Shown: positions 44,257 through 56,185, counted from the first letter of the stretch. The stretch: 64,000 nt of DNA from Pseudoxanthomonas koreensis (GCF_010093225.1 NZ_PDWM01000002.1:62001-126000); one strand, 5' to 3'. Program-made: numbers and translations. The notes: generated by a model not told the origin, from the letters alone.

Positions 44257-44332
44257 GCGCGACTTTCGCGGCCGTGGCGTCGTTCGTCTGCCAATAGAAG
44301 CCATGTCGCACAAGATCGCGAAGGACGCCGTA

Positions 44333-44424
44333 CCCCGGGTATATGGCCCAAGTGGCACATGGATGTGCCACGGCCCTTCGTAAAGACAGGATGTCGTCCC
44401 GAAGGGTGGGACATATACCCGGGG
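44333..44424. repeat. ~90-bp palindromic element, copy 2 (reverse orientation)
   Basis: The outer arms CCCCGGGTATAT (44333-44344) and ATATACCCGGGG (44413-44424) pair perfectly. The inner GTGGCACAT-GG-ATGTGCCAC is at 44352-44371. The reverse complement matches the interior of 741-830 at nearly every base, yet the outer arms differ between copies. It lies between convergent genes. Confidence 0.8.
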
Positions 44425-44463
44425 TGCGGCGGCCCCCACCGGAGCCGATGTTGCAGCTTTGGC

Positions 44464-44496
44464 AAAAAAAGCGCCGGTCCTCGAAAGGACCGGCGC
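44464..44496 (-). terminator. Intrinsic terminator of the MHS transporter gene
   Basis: A perfect 10-bp stem (GCGCCGGTCC with GGACCGGCGC, 6-nt loop) is followed on the minus strand by seven T. It begins 41 nt past the transporter stop codon, a textbook rho-independent terminator. Confidence 0.92.
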
Positions 44497-44537
44497 CCGG
44501 GGGAGCCGGCGTCGCCGCCGGCGGGGGGAGGACGCGC

Positions 44538-46199
44538 TTACTTGGAGATGTCCACGTCCTTGGTCTCGCGCAGGAACAGGCCGCCGATCACCACGGTCAT
44601 CACCGCGATCGCGATCGGGTACCACAGGCCGAAGTACATGTTGCCGGTGGCCGCGACCAGGGCGAAGGAGATGGTCGGCAGGAAGCCGCCGAACCAGCCG
44701 TTGCCGATGTGGTACGGCAGCGACATCGAGGTGTAGCGGATCCGGGTCGGGAACAGCTCCACCAGGTAGGCCGCGATCGGGCCGTAGACCATGGTCACGT
44801 AGATCACCAGCACCCACAGCAGGAACAGCGTCGCCGGGAAGTTGATGCGCGCCGGGTCGGCCTTCTCCGGGTAGCCGGCGGCGCCGAGCGTGCCCTTCAG
44901 CAGCTTGGTGAAGGCGTCGGCCCGGCTCTTGGTGTCTTCCTTGGACAGGCCCGCGCCATCGTAGGCCTCGACGTCGGTGCCGCCGATGCTGATCCTGGCC
45001 ACGGAGCCGGCCGGTGCCGGCACGATCTCGTACGGGATGCCGGCCTTGGCCAGCGCCGCGGCGGCGATGTCGCACGAGTTGGTGAACACTTTCTTGCCGA
45101 TCGGGTCGAACTGGAACGAGCAGGTGCCCGGGTCGGCATGCACCACCGCCGGCGAACTCGTCCGCGCTTCCTCGATCGCCGGATTGGCGAAGTGGGTCAG
45201 GCCCTTGAAGATCGGGAAGTAGGTCACCGCGGCCAGCAGGCAGCCGGCCATGATGATCTTCTTGCGGCCGATCTTGTCCGACAGCCAGCCGAACACGATG
45301 AAGAACGGCGTGCCCAGTACCAGCGCCGCGGCGATGAGCAGGTTGGCGGTGGTGCCGTCGACCTTCAGCGCCTGGGTCAGGAAGAACAGCGAGTAGAACT
45401 GGCCGCCGTACCACACCACCGCCTGGCCGGCGGTCGCGCCGAGCAGGACCAGCAGCATCAGCTTCAGGTTGCCGCCCTTCATCGAGTCGCGGAACGGCTG
45501 CTTGGAGCCCTTGCCCTCGGACTTCATCTGCTGGAACAGCGGCGACTCGCTCAGCTGCAGGCGGATCCACACCGAGATGCCCAGCAGCACGATCGAGACC
45601 AGGAACGGGATGCGCCAGCCCCAGGCCTCGAACGCCTCGGTGCCCAGGGTCAGCCGGCAGCCCAGGATCACGAGCAGCGACAGGAACAGGCCGAGCGTGG
45701 CGGTGGTCTGGATGAAGCTGGTGTACAGGCCGCGCTTGCCGTCCGGCGCATGCTCGGCCACGTAGGTGGCCGCGCCGCCGTACTCGCCGCCCAGCGCCAG
45801 GCCCTGGGCGAGCCGCAGCGCGATCAGGATGATGGGCGCTGCGATGCCGATGCTGGCGTAGGTCGGCAGGACGCCGACCAGGAAGGTCGACAGGCCCATG
45901 ATCACGATCGTGACCAGGAACGTGTACTTGCGACCGATGCGGTCGCCGAGACTGCCGAAGAACGCCGCGCCGAACGGACGCACCGCGAAGCCGGCGGCGA
46001 ACGCCAGCAGCGCGAAGATGAAGCCGGTGGTCTCGTTGACGCCGCTGAAGAACTGCCTGGCGATGATCGCGGCGAGCGACCCGTACAGGTAGAAGTCGTA
46101 CCACTCGAAGACCGTGCCCAGGCTGGACGCGAAAATGACCTTCTTGTGGCCCCTGGAAAGCTCGCCCTGCGGCGAATGGTGGTGCGTGGTTGCGCTCAT
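44538..46199 (-). CDS. MHS-family MFS transporter (metabolite:H+ symporter)
   Basis: 553-residue major-facilitator protein. ASSLGTVFEWYDFYLYGSLA, FGSLGDRIGRKYTFLVTI and LRLAQGLALGGEYGGAATYVAEHAP are hallmarks of the MHS family, which includes ShiA, ProP and KgtP. Between helices 8 and 9 there is an extra soluble insert of about 130 residues with two Cys (PGTCSFQFDPIGKKVFTNSCDIAAAAL). This makes it longer than the usual 430-450. The substrate is a small organic acid, osmolyte or similar, not resolvable here. It follows a DcaP-type porin by 14 nt, so outer- and inner-membrane steps for one substrate are probably co-expressed. Confidence 0.88.
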   Translation of the reverse strand: MSATTHHHSPQGELSRGHKKVIFASSLGTVFEWYDFYLYGSLAAIIARQFFSGVNETTGFIFALLAFAAGFAVRPFGAAFFGSLGDRIGRKYTFLVTIVIMGLSTFLVGVLPTYASIGIAAPIILIALRLAQGLALGGEYGGAATYVAEHAPDGKRGLYTSFIQTTATLGLFLSLLVILGCRLTLGTEAFEAWGWRIPFLVSIVLLGISVWIRLQLSESPLFQQMKSEGKGSKQPFRDSMKGGNLKLMLLVLLGATAGQAVVWYGGQFYSLFFLTQALKVDGTTANLLIAAALVLGTPFFIVFGWLSDKIGRKKIIMAGCLLAAVTYFPIFKGLTHFANPAIEEARTSSPAVVHADPGTCSFQFDPIGKKVFTNSCDIAAAALAKAGIPYEIVPAPAGSVARISIGGTDVEAYDGAGLSKEDTKSRADAFTKLLKGTLGAAGYPEKADPARINFPATLFLLWVLVIYVTMVYGPIAAYLVELFPTRIRYTSMSLPYHIGNGWFGGFLPTISFALVAATGNMYFGLWYPIAIAVMTVVIGGLFLRETKDVDISK

Positions 46200-46213
46200 C
46201 GGGTTCCCCTTCC

Positions 46214-47608
46214 TCAGAAGCTGTATTTGACGGTGGTCTGGAAGCGCTTCAGGTCGCCCTCGCGGTCATCCTCGAGCGAACGCTGGCCCCAGCCGATCTC
46301 CGCACCGATGTCCAGCTTGGGCAGCGGCGAATAGATCAGGTTGGCGTGGAACGACTGCGAGCGCTCGGTCACGCCCCAGCCGACCAGTGCGGCGTCGTTG
46401 TCGAAGTGCGAGGCCGCATACATCAGGTTGCCGCGCAGGCTCCTGCTGAAGGCGTGGCGCCAGGCGACGAAGCCGCCGTAACCGGTGAGCGCATCGATGT
46501 CGCCGAACGCGCTGGTCTGGACCACGTCGCTGCCCAGGCCGAAGGCCATGTAGCGGCCGATGCCGGCACCGGCATTGGCCATGTAGCGGATGTCGTCGCT
46601 GGCGCCGAGGTTGAACTTGCCCGAGACGCTGACCGCGCCGCCGGAATCGGTGTTGTCGCCGGACTTGAACTGGCGCAGCATGCCGGCCACCGAGAAGTGG
46701 CCCCAGTCGCCCTTCATGGCGTAGCGCGCGGTCAGGTCCGGGACGTTGTTGTCGCCGGTCGTGGTGCGCGCGCCGGCGGCCGCGGCGAACGGTGCGTAGG
46801 CCTGCACCGTGGTGTTCGGGTTCTCCAGCGCGAACGACCACGGGCCGCTGGTGTAGCGGACCTGGGCCTGGCGGACGAAGGTGGTGCCATCGGTGACGCC
46901 GACGAAGTCGACCGCGTCGGGCAGGGCGGCGGTGTCCTGGAAGTTGGACCAGGTCTGGCCGGCCAGCCACTTGTTCCAGCTCACGTAGGCCTGGCGCAGG
47001 GTGACCGCGTAGGTGTTGGTGGCGATCTCGTTGCCGGCCAGCGCGTTGCTGCCGCCGCCGAAGAAGTCCATCTCCACGTAGGCCTTGAGCTTGTCGCCGC
47101 CGTCGGTGACATGGTCGGCGCCGAACCAGATGCGCGAGAACTGGGCGTGGAAGTCGGTGTACGGGTCGCCGCCGTCGGCGCCGGCGCCAGCCACCGGGAT
47201 GGTGCTGGGCACGTAGAACAGGCGGCCGGAGGAGCCGTCGGCGATGCGCCCGTCGCTGGTGTCGGTGACCATCGCGTCCAGCTTGATGAAGCCGCCGACG
47301 GAGAACGTGCTGCCCGGGTTGCCCGCGGTCAGGATCGGCGTGGACTGGATCTTCGGCTTGCCGTCGGCCGGCGCGGCCGCGGTGGCGGTCTGGACCTCGG
47401 TGACCTGGGCCTGCGTCTGCGTGATCTGGGTCTGCTGGGTCTGCTGCGTGGACAGCAGCAGCTGCACCTGCCGCTCCAGCTCGGCCACGCGCTCCTCGAG
47501 CGCCTTTTCCCGCGCGGTCTGGCCGAACGCGGCCCCCGGCGCCACCAGCGCGACCAGCAACGCGGCGGCCAGCGGCCGTCGCAGCAGTCTTGATGGATGC
47601 TTGTTCAT
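46214..47608 (-). CDS. DcaP-family trimeric outer-membrane porin
   Basis: 464 residues. The signal peptide is [23 protein letters not shown] coiled-coil ([39 protein letters not shown], about residues 35-75) and a beta-barrel from [18 protein letters not shown] follow, ending in Phe (TTVKYSF). DcaP porins take up dicarboxylates and other negatively charged small molecules. The MHS transporter gene lies directly downstream. Start ATG 47608 has a GGAGAGAGGG site. It is divergent from acs. Confidence 0.88.
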   Translation of the reverse strand: MNKHPSRLLRRPLAAALLVALVAPGAAFGQTAREKALEERVAELERQVQLLLSTQQTQQTQITQTQAQVTEVQTATAAAPADGKPKIQSTPILTAGNPGSTFSVGGFIKLDAMVTDTSDGRIADGSSGRLFYVPSTIPVAGAGADGGDPYTDFHAQFSRIWFGADHVTDGGDKLKAYVEMDFFGGGSNALAGNEIATNTYAVTLRQAYVSWNKWLAGQTWSNFQDTAALPDAVDFVGVTDGTTFVRQAQVRYTSGPWSFALENPNTTVQAYAPFAAAAGARTTTGDNNVPDLTARYAMKGDWGHFSVAGMLRQFKSGDNTDSGGAVSVSGKFNLGASDDIRYMANAGAGIGRYMAFGLGSDVVQTSAFGDIDALTGYGGFVAWRHAFSRSLRGNLMYAASHFDNDAALVGWGVTERSQSFHANLIYSPLPKLDIGAEIGWGQRSLEDDREGDLKRFQTTVKYSF

Positions 47609-47924
47609 TGCCCTCTCTCCGTCCCGTTGTAAGTGTCGAGCGTGTTGCGTGCGACATGCGGCGCGCATTGCGCGAGCGGCCGGTCGTCGCAGACTGCGCA
47701 TGGCCCGCGGGGGCGCCTATTCGCAATTAGTCGAACCCGGGCCGGCACGGGAGAGGGAACAGCCGTTGCAGTGCGGCCCGATCGGGCGGCGTGGGCCCGC
47801 GGCTTCGACCAAAGTCTCGGCCTGGTTGCTGCAATGCATCACGATTCATGGGTCAAACTCCACTCGTCGCAGTGGCCACTGCCGGCCGTTGCCCGATTTC
47901 AAGGTCACGTCGAGGAGGAGAACC
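47609..47924. other. Divergent intergenic region between porin and acs
   Basis: 316 bp without a gene. Each flanking gene has a strong ribosome-binding site (GGAGAGAGGG for the porin, AGGAGGAG for acs). An AT-richer spot, TTCG-CAATTAGT-CGAA at 47720-47735, is the only clear small inverted repeat. No convincing sigma70 or sigma54 promoter could be assigned. Confidence 0.6.
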
Positions 47925-49868
<1,944 letters not shown>

Positions 49869-49876
49869 AGCCCCGC

Positions 49877-50542
49877 ATGTCCACCATCCTCATCGCAGAC
49901 GACCATCCGCTGTTCCGCGAGGCGCTGCGCGGCGCGGTGCAGCGGATCCTGCCCGACGCGAGCCTGTGCGAGGCCGACAGCGTCGACGCGCTGTACCTGC
50001 TGGTCGAGGCGCACCCGGATGCGGACCTGCTGCTGATGGACCTCAACATGCCCGGCGCGCACGGCTTCAGCGCGCTGGTGCACCTGCGCGCGCTGCACCC
50101 GCAGCTGCCGGTGGTGGTGGTGTCCGCGCGCGAGGAGCCGAGCGTGATGCGGCGCGCGCTGGACCATGGCGCGCTGGGCTTCATCCCCAAGTCGGCCGAT
50201 TCGGAGACCATCGGCACCGCGGTCGGGCAGGTGCTCGACGGCGAGCGCTGGGCGCCGGCCGAGGCCGCCGCCGCGCCGGCGATGGACCGCGACGAGCACG
50301 CCGTCGCGCAGCGGCTGCGTGAGCTGACCCCACAGCAGTTCCGGGTGCTGCAGATGCTGGGCGAAGGCCGGCTCAACAAGCAGATCGCGTGGGACCTCAA
50401 TGTTTCCGAGGCCACGATCAAGGCCCATGTCACCGCGGTGCTGCGCAAGCTCGGGGTCAACAACCGCACCCAGGCCGTGCTCATGGCCGGGCGCCTGGCG
50501 GTGGATCCGGACGGCGTGGTGGTACCGCCGGAAGAGGACTGA
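49877..50542 (+). CDS. NarL/LuxR-family response regulator
   Basis: 221 residues. The receiver domain (STILIADDHPLFREALRGAV) has the phospho-acceptor Asp at about residue 55 in LLLMDLNMPG, and the Lys in GALGFIPKSADSETI. The LuxR-type helix-turn-helix is LTPQQFRVLQMLGEGRLNKQIAWDLNVSEATIKAHVTAVLRKLGVNNRTQAV. No histidine kinase is adjacent. Regulators of this kind next to acs resemble AgmR/ErbR types in other proteobacteria, which control acetate or alcohol metabolism. The link here rests on the tight acs coupling. Confidence 0.9.
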   Translation: MSTILIADDHPLFREALRGAVQRILPDASLCEADSVDALYLLVEAHPDADLLLMDLNMPGAHGFSALVHLRALHPQLPVVVVSAREEPSVMRRALDHGALGFIPKSADSETIGTAVGQVLDGERWAPAEAAAAPAMDRDEHAVAQRLRELTPQQFRVLQMLGEGRLNKQIAWDLNVSEATIKAHVTAVLRKLGVNNRTQAVLMAGRLAVDPDGVVVPPEED

Positions 50543-50795
50543 GCCACCGCGTCCCGGCGGCCCGGAACCGCTGCCGGATGCGTGTAAGCGGTTACCGGTG
50601 CCGCAACGTTACAAGCGGGCCTGAATGCCTGCGCCGGCCTCTCGCCGAACCGCCGGTGATGCGCCGCACAATGGCGCCCTGCGAGCGGTGCCGGGGCCAA
50701 GGGGGCACGACCGCCCCGCCCGGGAGAGAGCCCGTGGTTCCAGCACCTGATCGTTCCGCCGGCCATCGAAGCGTGCATCCGCGCGGGGTGCGGCC

Positions 50796-52712
50796 ATGAC
50801 CGGTGCGTCCGTGGGCGGCGTGTCCGTGGCGGCAACCGCGCCGGCCTGGCTGCCGGCCGTCGAATCGCCGCTGCCGATGCCGGGGCAGTCGCTGCGCCAG
50901 GGGCGCCTGGCGCCGCAGCGGCCGCCGACCTCGCCGCGCGGCATGGGCTGGCGCCGGTTGCTGGTGCTCGGCCCCACCGCCGTACTGACCGCCGCCGCGG
51001 CGCTGGGCATGACCCAGGTGCTGCGCGTGGGCGGGCTGAGCGTGCTCGACCTGGTGCTGCTGGTGCTGTTCGTGCTGCTGTTCGCCTGGATCGCGCTGTC
51101 GTCGGTGAGCGCGGCGGTGGGCTTCGTCGCCCTGCTCGGCGGCAGCGGCACGCGCCTGGGCATCGATCCGCGCGGCCCGCTGCCGCTGCTGGGCACGCGC
51201 ACCGCGCTGCTGATGCCGACCTACCACGAAGACCCGGCGCGGATCATGGCCGGGCTGCAGGCGGTATACGAATCGGTGGCCGCCACCGGACAGCTCGAAG
51301 CCTTCGACTTCTTCGTGCTCAGCGACAGCCGCCGCGAGGAGATCGCCACGGCCGAGGCCGGGGAGTTCGCCGCGCTGCTCGCGCGCACCGGCGCGCATGG
51401 CCGCCTGTTCTACCGCCGCCGCACCGACAACACCGGACGCAAGGCCGGCAACATCGCCGAATGGGTGCAGCGCTGGGGCGCGGCCTATCCGCAGATGCTG
51501 ATCCTGGATGCCGACAGCGTGATGAGCGGCGCCACCCTGGTGCGGCTGGCGTCGGCGGTGGAGCGCAACCCGGGCGTGGGCCTGGTGCAGACCCTGCCGC
51601 GGGTGGTGAACGGGCAGACCCTGTTCGCGCGGATGCAGCAGTTCGGCGGCCACGTGTACGGTGCGGTGATCGCGCGCGGCGTCACCTGGTGGCACGGCAG
51701 CGAGGGCAACTACTGGGGCCACAACGCGATGCTGCGCACCCGCGCCTTCGCCGCCCACGCCGGCCTGCCCGAGCTGCCGGGCCGCAAGCCGTTCGGCGGC
51801 CACATCCTCAGCCACGATTTCGTCGAGGCCGCGCTGATGCGCCGCGGCGGCTGGGCGATCCACCTGGTGCCGGAACTGGACGGCAGCTACGAGGAAGGCC
51901 CGCCGTCGCTCACCGACCTGCTGGTGCGCGACCGCCGCTGGTGCCAGGGTAACCTGCAGCACGGCAAGGTGGTCGGCAGCGCCGGCCTGCACTGGATCAG
52001 CCGCACCCACATGCTGGTCGGCATCGGCCACTACTTCACCGCGCCGATGTGGGCGATGCTGATGCTGGTCGGCCTGGCGATCCCGCTGTACCACTCCGAC
52101 CTGGTCTGGGACGGCTTCCGCCTGCCGGGCTTCTCGCCGCTGCGCTACTGGGCCGCGCGCGACGCCGAGCGCGTGGCCTGGCTGTTCGCCGCGACCATGG
52201 GCGTGCTGTTCGCGCCGAAGGTGTTCGGCTACATCGCCACCGTCGCCGACGCCGATGCACGGCGCGGCGCCGGCGGTACGCTGCGCGCCTTCGCCGGGAT
52301 GCTGGTGGAGAGCGTGCTGGCCGCGCTGATGGCACCGATCGTGATGTTCCGGCAGTCGCGCGGCGTGGCCGAGGTGCTGGCCGGCCGCGATTCGGGCTGG
52401 GAGGCGCAGCGCCGCGACGACGGCAGCGTGCCGCTGTCCAGCCTGGTGCGCAGCTACGCCGGGCTGAGCGTGTTCGGCGCGCTGATGGGCGCGCTGGCCT
52501 GGGCGGTGTCGCCGGGGCTGGCGCTGTGGATGGCGCCGGTGGTGGTGGGCATGGTGCTGGCGATCCCGACGGTGTGGCTGAGTTCGGCGCGCACGCCGGG
52601 CCGCTGGCTGCGCCGGCACGGGTTGCTGTGCATCCCCGAAGAGCTCGAACCACCGCCGGTGCTGCGCCGCGCCGCCGAGCTGCGCGCGGCCGCCGCCACG
52701 CCGCGGGCATAA
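50796..52712 (+). CDS. mdoH: Glucans biosynthesis glucosyltransferase H
   Basis: 638-residue inner-membrane GT2 enzyme that makes the beta-1,2-glucan backbone of osmoregulated periplasmic glucans. [18 protein letters not shown] starts the catalytic domain. [20 protein letters not shown] (D-x-D) and [13 protein letters not shown] (the Q/RxxRW-type motif) are present. Several membrane helices flank it. It is shorter at the N-terminus than the E. coli protein. No mdoG or mdoD homologue is adjacent. The 253-bp upstream gap holds a TGTAAGCGGTTACC palindrome at 50583-50596 but no clear promoter. Confidence 0.95.
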   Translation: MTGASVGGVSVAATAPAWLPAVESPLPMPGQSLRQGRLAPQRPPTSPRGMGWRRLLVLGPTAVLTAAAALGMTQVLRVGGLSVLDLVLLVLFVLLFAWIALSSVSAAVGFVALLGGSGTRLGIDPRGPLPLLGTRTALLMPTYHEDPARIMAGLQAVYESVAATGQLEAFDFFVLSDSRREEIATAEAGEFAALLARTGAHGRLFYRRRTDNTGRKAGNIAEWVQRWGAAYPQMLILDADSVMSGATLVRLASAVERNPGVGLVQTLPRVVNGQTLFARMQQFGGHVYGAVIARGVTWWHGSEGNYWGHNAMLRTRAFAAHAGLPELPGRKPFGGHILSHDFVEAALMRRGGWAIHLVPELDGSYEEGPPSLTDLLVRDRRWCQGNLQHGKVVGSAGLHWISRTHMLVGIGHYFTAPMWAMLMLVGLAIPLYHSDLVWDGFRLPGFSPLRYWAARDAERVAWLFAATMGVLFAPKVFGYIATVADADARRGAGGTLRAFAGMLVESVLAALMAPIVMFRQSRGVAEVLAGRDSGWEAQRRDDGSVPLSSLVRSYAGLSVFGALMGALAWAVSPGLALWMAPVVVGMVLAIPTVWLSSARTPGRWLRRHGLLCIPEELEPPPVLRRAAELRAAAATPRA

Positions 52713-52747
52713 TGCCGGCTGCTTTCCCGGAACGAGGCGACAAGGCG

Positions 52748-53413
52748 ATGCTGCTGGAATGCGTCGAGCAGGAGACCGGCCCGGCGCCGGCGTGGACGGT
52801 GCTGTGGCTGCATGGCCTGGGCGCCGACGGCCACGACTTCGCCCCGATCGTGCCCGAACTGGTGCGCCCGCGCTGGCCGGCGCTGCGCTTCGTGTTCCCG
52901 CATGCGCCGGTGCGCCCGGTGACGATCAACGGCGGCATGCGCATGCGCGCCTGGTACGACATCACCGGCATGGATTTCGCCAGCCGTGCCGATGCGGCCG
53001 GGGTGGAGGAATCGATCGTGCAGGTCGAGGCGCTGCTCGCGCGCGAGGTGGAGCGTGGCACGCCGCCGTCGCGGCTGCTGCTGGCCGGCTTCTCGCAGGG
53101 CGGGGCGATCGCGCTGGCCACCGGCCTGCGACGGCGCGAACCGCTGGCCGGGCTGGTCGCGCTGTCCACCTACCTGCCCGGCGGCGTGGCCGCCGCCTCG
53201 GCGCGCGATCCGAACGCGGTCGCGCAGCCGGTGTTCTTCGCCCATGGCGACAGCGACCCGGTGATCCCGGTGCAGTACGGCCAGGCCAGCGCGCAGATGC
53301 TGGAGCGGGTCGGCTTCGACGTCGCCTGGCACCGCTATCCGATGGCGCACCAGGTCTGCGCCGAGGAGATTGCCGACCTGGGCGCGTGGCTGGACCGGCG
53401 GCTGGTGGACTGA
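52748..53413 (+). CDS. Carboxylesterase, alpha/beta hydrolase (phospholipase/carboxylesterase family)
   Basis: 221-residue serine hydrolase. LWLHGLGADGHDFAPIVPEL is the oxyanion region, and FVFPHAPVRPVTINGGMRMRAWYDI is highly characteristic of the family. LLAGFSQGGAIAL bears the nucleophile (G-x-S-x-G). HGDSDPVIPVQYG supplies the Asp and YPMAHQVCAEEI the His. Homologues hydrolyse short acyl esters and thioesters. It starts 35 nt after mdoH and ends 3 nt before the histidine kinase gene. Confidence 0.93.
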   Translation: MLLECVEQETGPAPAWTVLWLHGLGADGHDFAPIVPELVRPRWPALRFVFPHAPVRPVTINGGMRMRAWYDITGMDFASRADAAGVEESIVQVEALLAREVERGTPPSRLLLAGFSQGGAIALATGLRRREPLAGLVALSTYLPGGVAAASARDPNAVAQPVFFAHGDSDPVIPVQYGQASAQMLERVGFDVAWHRYPMAHQVCAEEIADLGAWLDRRLVD

Positions 53414-53416
53414 GCG

Positions 53417-54463
53417 ATGCGCGACCCGCGCCGCGAAGCGCCCTGGCTGCCGGACCTGTGCCGGCTGCCGCGGCTGGCGGCGCTGCTCGGCCTGGCCGAA
53501 CTGGTGGTGGTGGTGCTGGTGCTGGCGCCGGACGACGCGCGTACCTGGACCCTGGCGCGCTTCCTGTCCGCCAGCGGCCTGGCGCTGTGGCTGGCGCTGG
53601 CGGTGGCGGTGCTGCTGTGCAAACTGCGCGCGCCGATCTCGCGGCTGCCACGCCGGATCGGCGCGGCGGCGGCGTTGTGTCTCGTGGCGCTGGTGGCGTT
53701 CCTTGGCGCAGGCGTGATCCATGCGCTCTATGCCGCGATCGGTGCCGAACCGCTGGGCGTGGGCTTCTGGCGCTTCGGTGGCGGCAGCGCGGCGGTAGCC
53801 ACGCTGATCGTCGCGCTGGCGCTGCGCCATTTCTACGTCAGTGACCGCTGGGCGGCGCAGACCGAAGCCAACGCGCGCGCCGAGGCAGACGCGCTGCAGG
53901 CGCGGATCCGCCCGCATTTCCTGTTCAACAGCATGAACCTGATCGCCAGCCTGCTGCGCCGCGACCCGGCGGTGGCCGAGCGCGCGGTGCTGGACCTGTC
54001 GGACCTGTTCCGCGCCGCGCTCGGCGCCGGCGAGGGCGATTCGACCCTGGCGGCCGAATGCGAACTGGCCGCGCAGTACCTTTCGATCGAGTCCCTGCGC
54101 CTGGGCGAGCGGCTGCAGGTGCAATGGGATCGGCGCGAACCGCTGCCCTGGGACCTGGCCCTGCCGCGCCTGACCCTGCAGCCGCTGGTGGAGAACGCGG
54201 TGTTGCACGGCATCTCGCGCCTGCCCGAGGGCGGCGCCGTGGCGATCGCGCTGTGGAGCGACGGCGGCCAGCTGCACCTGCGCGTGCGCAACCCGGCGCC
54301 GCCACCGCAGGATGCGGGGCTGGGGTCGCTGCACCGTGGCGCCGGCCACGCCCAGCGCAGCATCGCCCACCGCCTGGCCTGGCGCTTCGGGCCGAGGGCG
54401 CGGGTGACGGCCGGCTGGAGCGACGGCTACTATGCCTGCGAGGTCACGCTGCCCCTTGCCTGA
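53417..54463 (+). CDS. algZ: AlgZ/LytS-type sensor histidine kinase
   Basis: 348 residues. Four hydrophobic helices span about residues 20-145. A His_kinase domain follows: ALQARIRPHFLFNSMNLIASLLRRDP, with the phospho-acceptor His at about residue 167. ECELAAQYLSIESLRLGERLQV and LPRLTLQPLVENAVLHGI (N-box) complete it. A canonical G-box is weak, as in AlgZ (FimS). In Pseudomonas AlgZ acts with AlgR on alginate, fimbrial and motility genes. The gene overlaps algR by one base and hemC follows, matching the conserved algZ-algR-hemC order. Confidence 0.9.
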   Translation: MRDPRREAPWLPDLCRLPRLAALLGLAELVVVVLVLAPDDARTWTLARFLSASGLALWLALAVAVLLCKLRAPISRLPRRIGAAAALCLVALVAFLGAGVIHALYAAIGAEPLGVGFWRFGGGSAAVATLIVALALRHFYVSDRWAAQTEANARAEADALQARIRPHFLFNSMNLIASLLRRDPAVAERAVLDLSDLFRAALGAGEGDSTLAAECELAAQYLSIESLRLGERLQVQWDRREPLPWDLALPRLTLQPLVENAVLHGISRLPEGGAVAIALWSDGGQLHLRVRNPAPPPQDAGLGSLHRGAGHAQRSIAHRLAWRFGPRARVTAGWSDGYYACEVTLPLA

Positions 54464-55188
54464 TGCCCAGCCTGAAAGTGGTGATCGCCGACGATGAGCC
54501 GCTGGCGCGCGAGCGCCTGCGCATGCTGCTCGCCGATGAGCCGGAGGTGGAGGTGGTGGCCGAGGCCGGAGACGGCCAGCAGGTGCTCGATGCCTGCGCC
54601 GCGCACCATCCGCACGCGGTGCTGCTGGACATCGCCATGCCCGGCATCGACGGCCTGGAAACGGCGCGCCGCCTGGCCGCGTCCGATCCGCCGGTCGCGG
54701 TGGTGTTCTGCACCGCCTACGACGCGCACGCGCTGTCCGCGTTCGAAGCCGCGGCGATCGACTACCTGGTCAAGCCGGTGAGGCCCGAACGCCTGTCGGC
54801 CGCGATCGAGCGGGTGCGCACCTTCCTCGCCGGCCGCCCCGCCGCGGGCAATGGCCGCCGCTCGAACCTGTGCGCGCGCCTGCGCGGCAGCCTGCGGGTG
54901 ATCCCGCTGGACGAAGTGCGCTACCTGCAGGCCGAGGAAAAGTACGTGGTGGTCCACCACCTGCGCGGCGAGGACCTGATCGAGGAATCGCTCAGGTCGC
55001 TGGAGGACGAGTTCGGCGACCATTTCGTCCGCATCCACCGCAACTGCCTGGTCGCGCGCCAGGAGCTGGTGGAGCTGCGCCGCGGCGCCGACGGCCACGT
55101 TCAGGCGGTGCTGCGCAGCGGCGGGCCGCCGCTGGAGGTCAGCCGGCGCTGCGTGCCGCAGCTGCGGCAGACCTTGCGGCACCTGTAG
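54463..55188 (+). CDS. algR: LytTR-family response regulator AlgR
   Basis: 241 residues. The receiver domain is [20 protein letters not shown], with Asp at about residue 56 in [14 protein letters not shown], and YLVKPV. A C-terminal LytTR DNA-binding domain follows ([21 protein letters not shown], then [18 protein letters not shown]). Target genes in this organism are unknown; in related species AlgR-type regulators affect type IV pili and exopolysaccharide. Translation is coupled to the kinase by a TGATG junction. Stop is TAG. Confidence 0.93.
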   Translation: MPSLKVVIADDEPLARERLRMLLADEPEVEVVAEAGDGQQVLDACAAHHPHAVLLDIAMPGIDGLETARRLAASDPPVAVVFCTAYDAHALSAFEAAAIDYLVKPVRPERLSAAIERVRTFLAGRPAAGNGRRSNLCARLRGSLRVIPLDEVRYLQAEEKYVVVHHLRGEDLIEESLRSLEDEFGDHFVRIHRNCLVARQELVELRRGADGHVQAVLRSGGPPLEVSRRCVPQLRQTLRHL

Positions 55189-55231
55189 GCGCCGGCAGCG
55201 GGGCGGGCCGCGCCACGGGGCGGCGATCGCC

Positions 55232-55237
55232 GATAAT
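55232..55237 (+). promoter_or_regulatory. -10-like GATAAT 6 nt before the hemC ATG
   Basis: GATAAT (5 of 6 to consensus) ends 6 nt before ATG 55244, so transcription would begin at or beside the start codon. No -35 is recognised. Confidence 0.5.
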
Positions 55238-55243
55238 GCGCAC

Positions 55244-56155
55244 ATGGACACCACCCTGCGCATCGCCACCCGCAAGAGCCCGCTCGCCCTGTGGCAGAGC
55301 GAACATGTCGCCGCGCGCCTGCGCCAGGCCCACCCGGGGCTGGAGGTCGTGCTGGTGCCGATGAGCACGCGCGGCGACGAACAGCTGGACCGTTCGCTGG
55401 CGGCGATCGGCGGCAAGGGGCTGTTCCTGAAGGAGCTGGAACTGGCGATGCAGCGCGGCGAAGCGGACTGCGCGGTGCATTCGCTCAAGGACGTGCCGAT
55501 GGAGCTGGAACCGGGCTTCGCCTTGCCGGCCGTGCTCGAGCGCGCCGATCCGGCCGACGCCTTCGTCAGCAATACCTTCGCCGGCATCGACGCGCTGCCG
55601 CAGGGGGCGGTGGTCGGCACCTCGTCGCTGCGGCGACAGGCGCAGCTGCGGGCGCGGCGCCCGGACCTGGTGCTGCGCGACCTGCGCGGCAACGTCAACA
55701 CGCGCCTGGCCAAGCTCGATGCCGGCGAATACGACGCCATCGTCCTCGCCTGCGCCGGGCTGCAGCGGCTCGGCTTCGACACCCGTATCCGTGCCCGCCT
55801 CGCGCCGCCGGACTGGCTGCCGGCGCCGGCGCAGGCGGTGGTGGCGGTGGAGACGCGCAGCGGCGATGCGCGCACCGGGGCGCTGGTGTCGGTGCTCGAG
55901 CACGCGCCCACGCGGATCCGGATCGAGGCCGAGCGCGCGCTGAACCTGGCCCTGCACGGCAGCTGCCACGTGCCGGTGGCCGCCTATGCCGAACTGGACG
56001 GCGCGCGGCTGGACCTGCGCGCGTGGGTCGGCTCGGCCAGCGACGGCAGCGGCGTGCTGGCGATGGCGGAGGGTGCGGCCGGCGAACCGCAGGCACTGGG
56101 AAGGGCGGTGGCGGCGGATCTGCTCGCGCAGGGCGCTGCGCGCTTCCTCGGCTGA
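55244..56155 (+). CDS. hemC: Hydroxymethylbilane synthase (porphobilinogen deaminase)
   Basis: 303-residue tetrapyrrole enzyme that links four porphobilinogens. [21 protein letters not shown] opens the protein. [34 protein letters not shown] and [20 protein letters not shown] carry substrate-binding Arg residues, and [32 protein letters not shown] the catalytic Asp region follows. [16 protein letters not shown] contains the Cys that holds the dipyrromethane cofactor. It follows algR as in Pseudomonas. Confidence 0.98.
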   Translation: MDTTLRIATRKSPLALWQSEHVAARLRQAHPGLEVVLVPMSTRGDEQLDRSLAAIGGKGLFLKELELAMQRGEADCAVHSLKDVPMELEPGFALPAVLERADPADAFVSNTFAGIDALPQGAVVGTSSLRRQAQLRARRPDLVLRDLRGNVNTRLAKLDAGEYDAIVLACAGLQRLGFDTRIRARLAPPDWLPAPAQAVVAVETRSGDARTGALVSVLEHAPTRIRIEAERALNLALHGSCHVPVAAYAELDGARLDLRAWVGSASDGSGVLAMAEGAAGEPQALGRAVAADLLAQGAARFLG

Positions 56156-56185
56156 GCGGCCCTCCCGGCCCGCGCGCAACCGCGC

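Noticed and set aside
47740-47790. GGCACGGG...TTGCA upstream of acs as a sigma54 promoter
   Set aside because: The GG and GC elements are too far apart for a sigma54 -24/-12 site.
50583-50607. TGTAAGCGGTTACC and a nearby AACGTTAC upstream of mdoH, like a LacI/GntR operator
   Set aside because: A single imperfect palindrome, 200 bp from mdoH, with no neighbouring regulator of that family and no match to the GlcNAc operators.
55180-55200. algR stop in CTGTAGGCGCCGGC as a seventh repeat-derived TAG
   Set aside because: There is a GTAGG, but no inverted partner arm could be found downstream.
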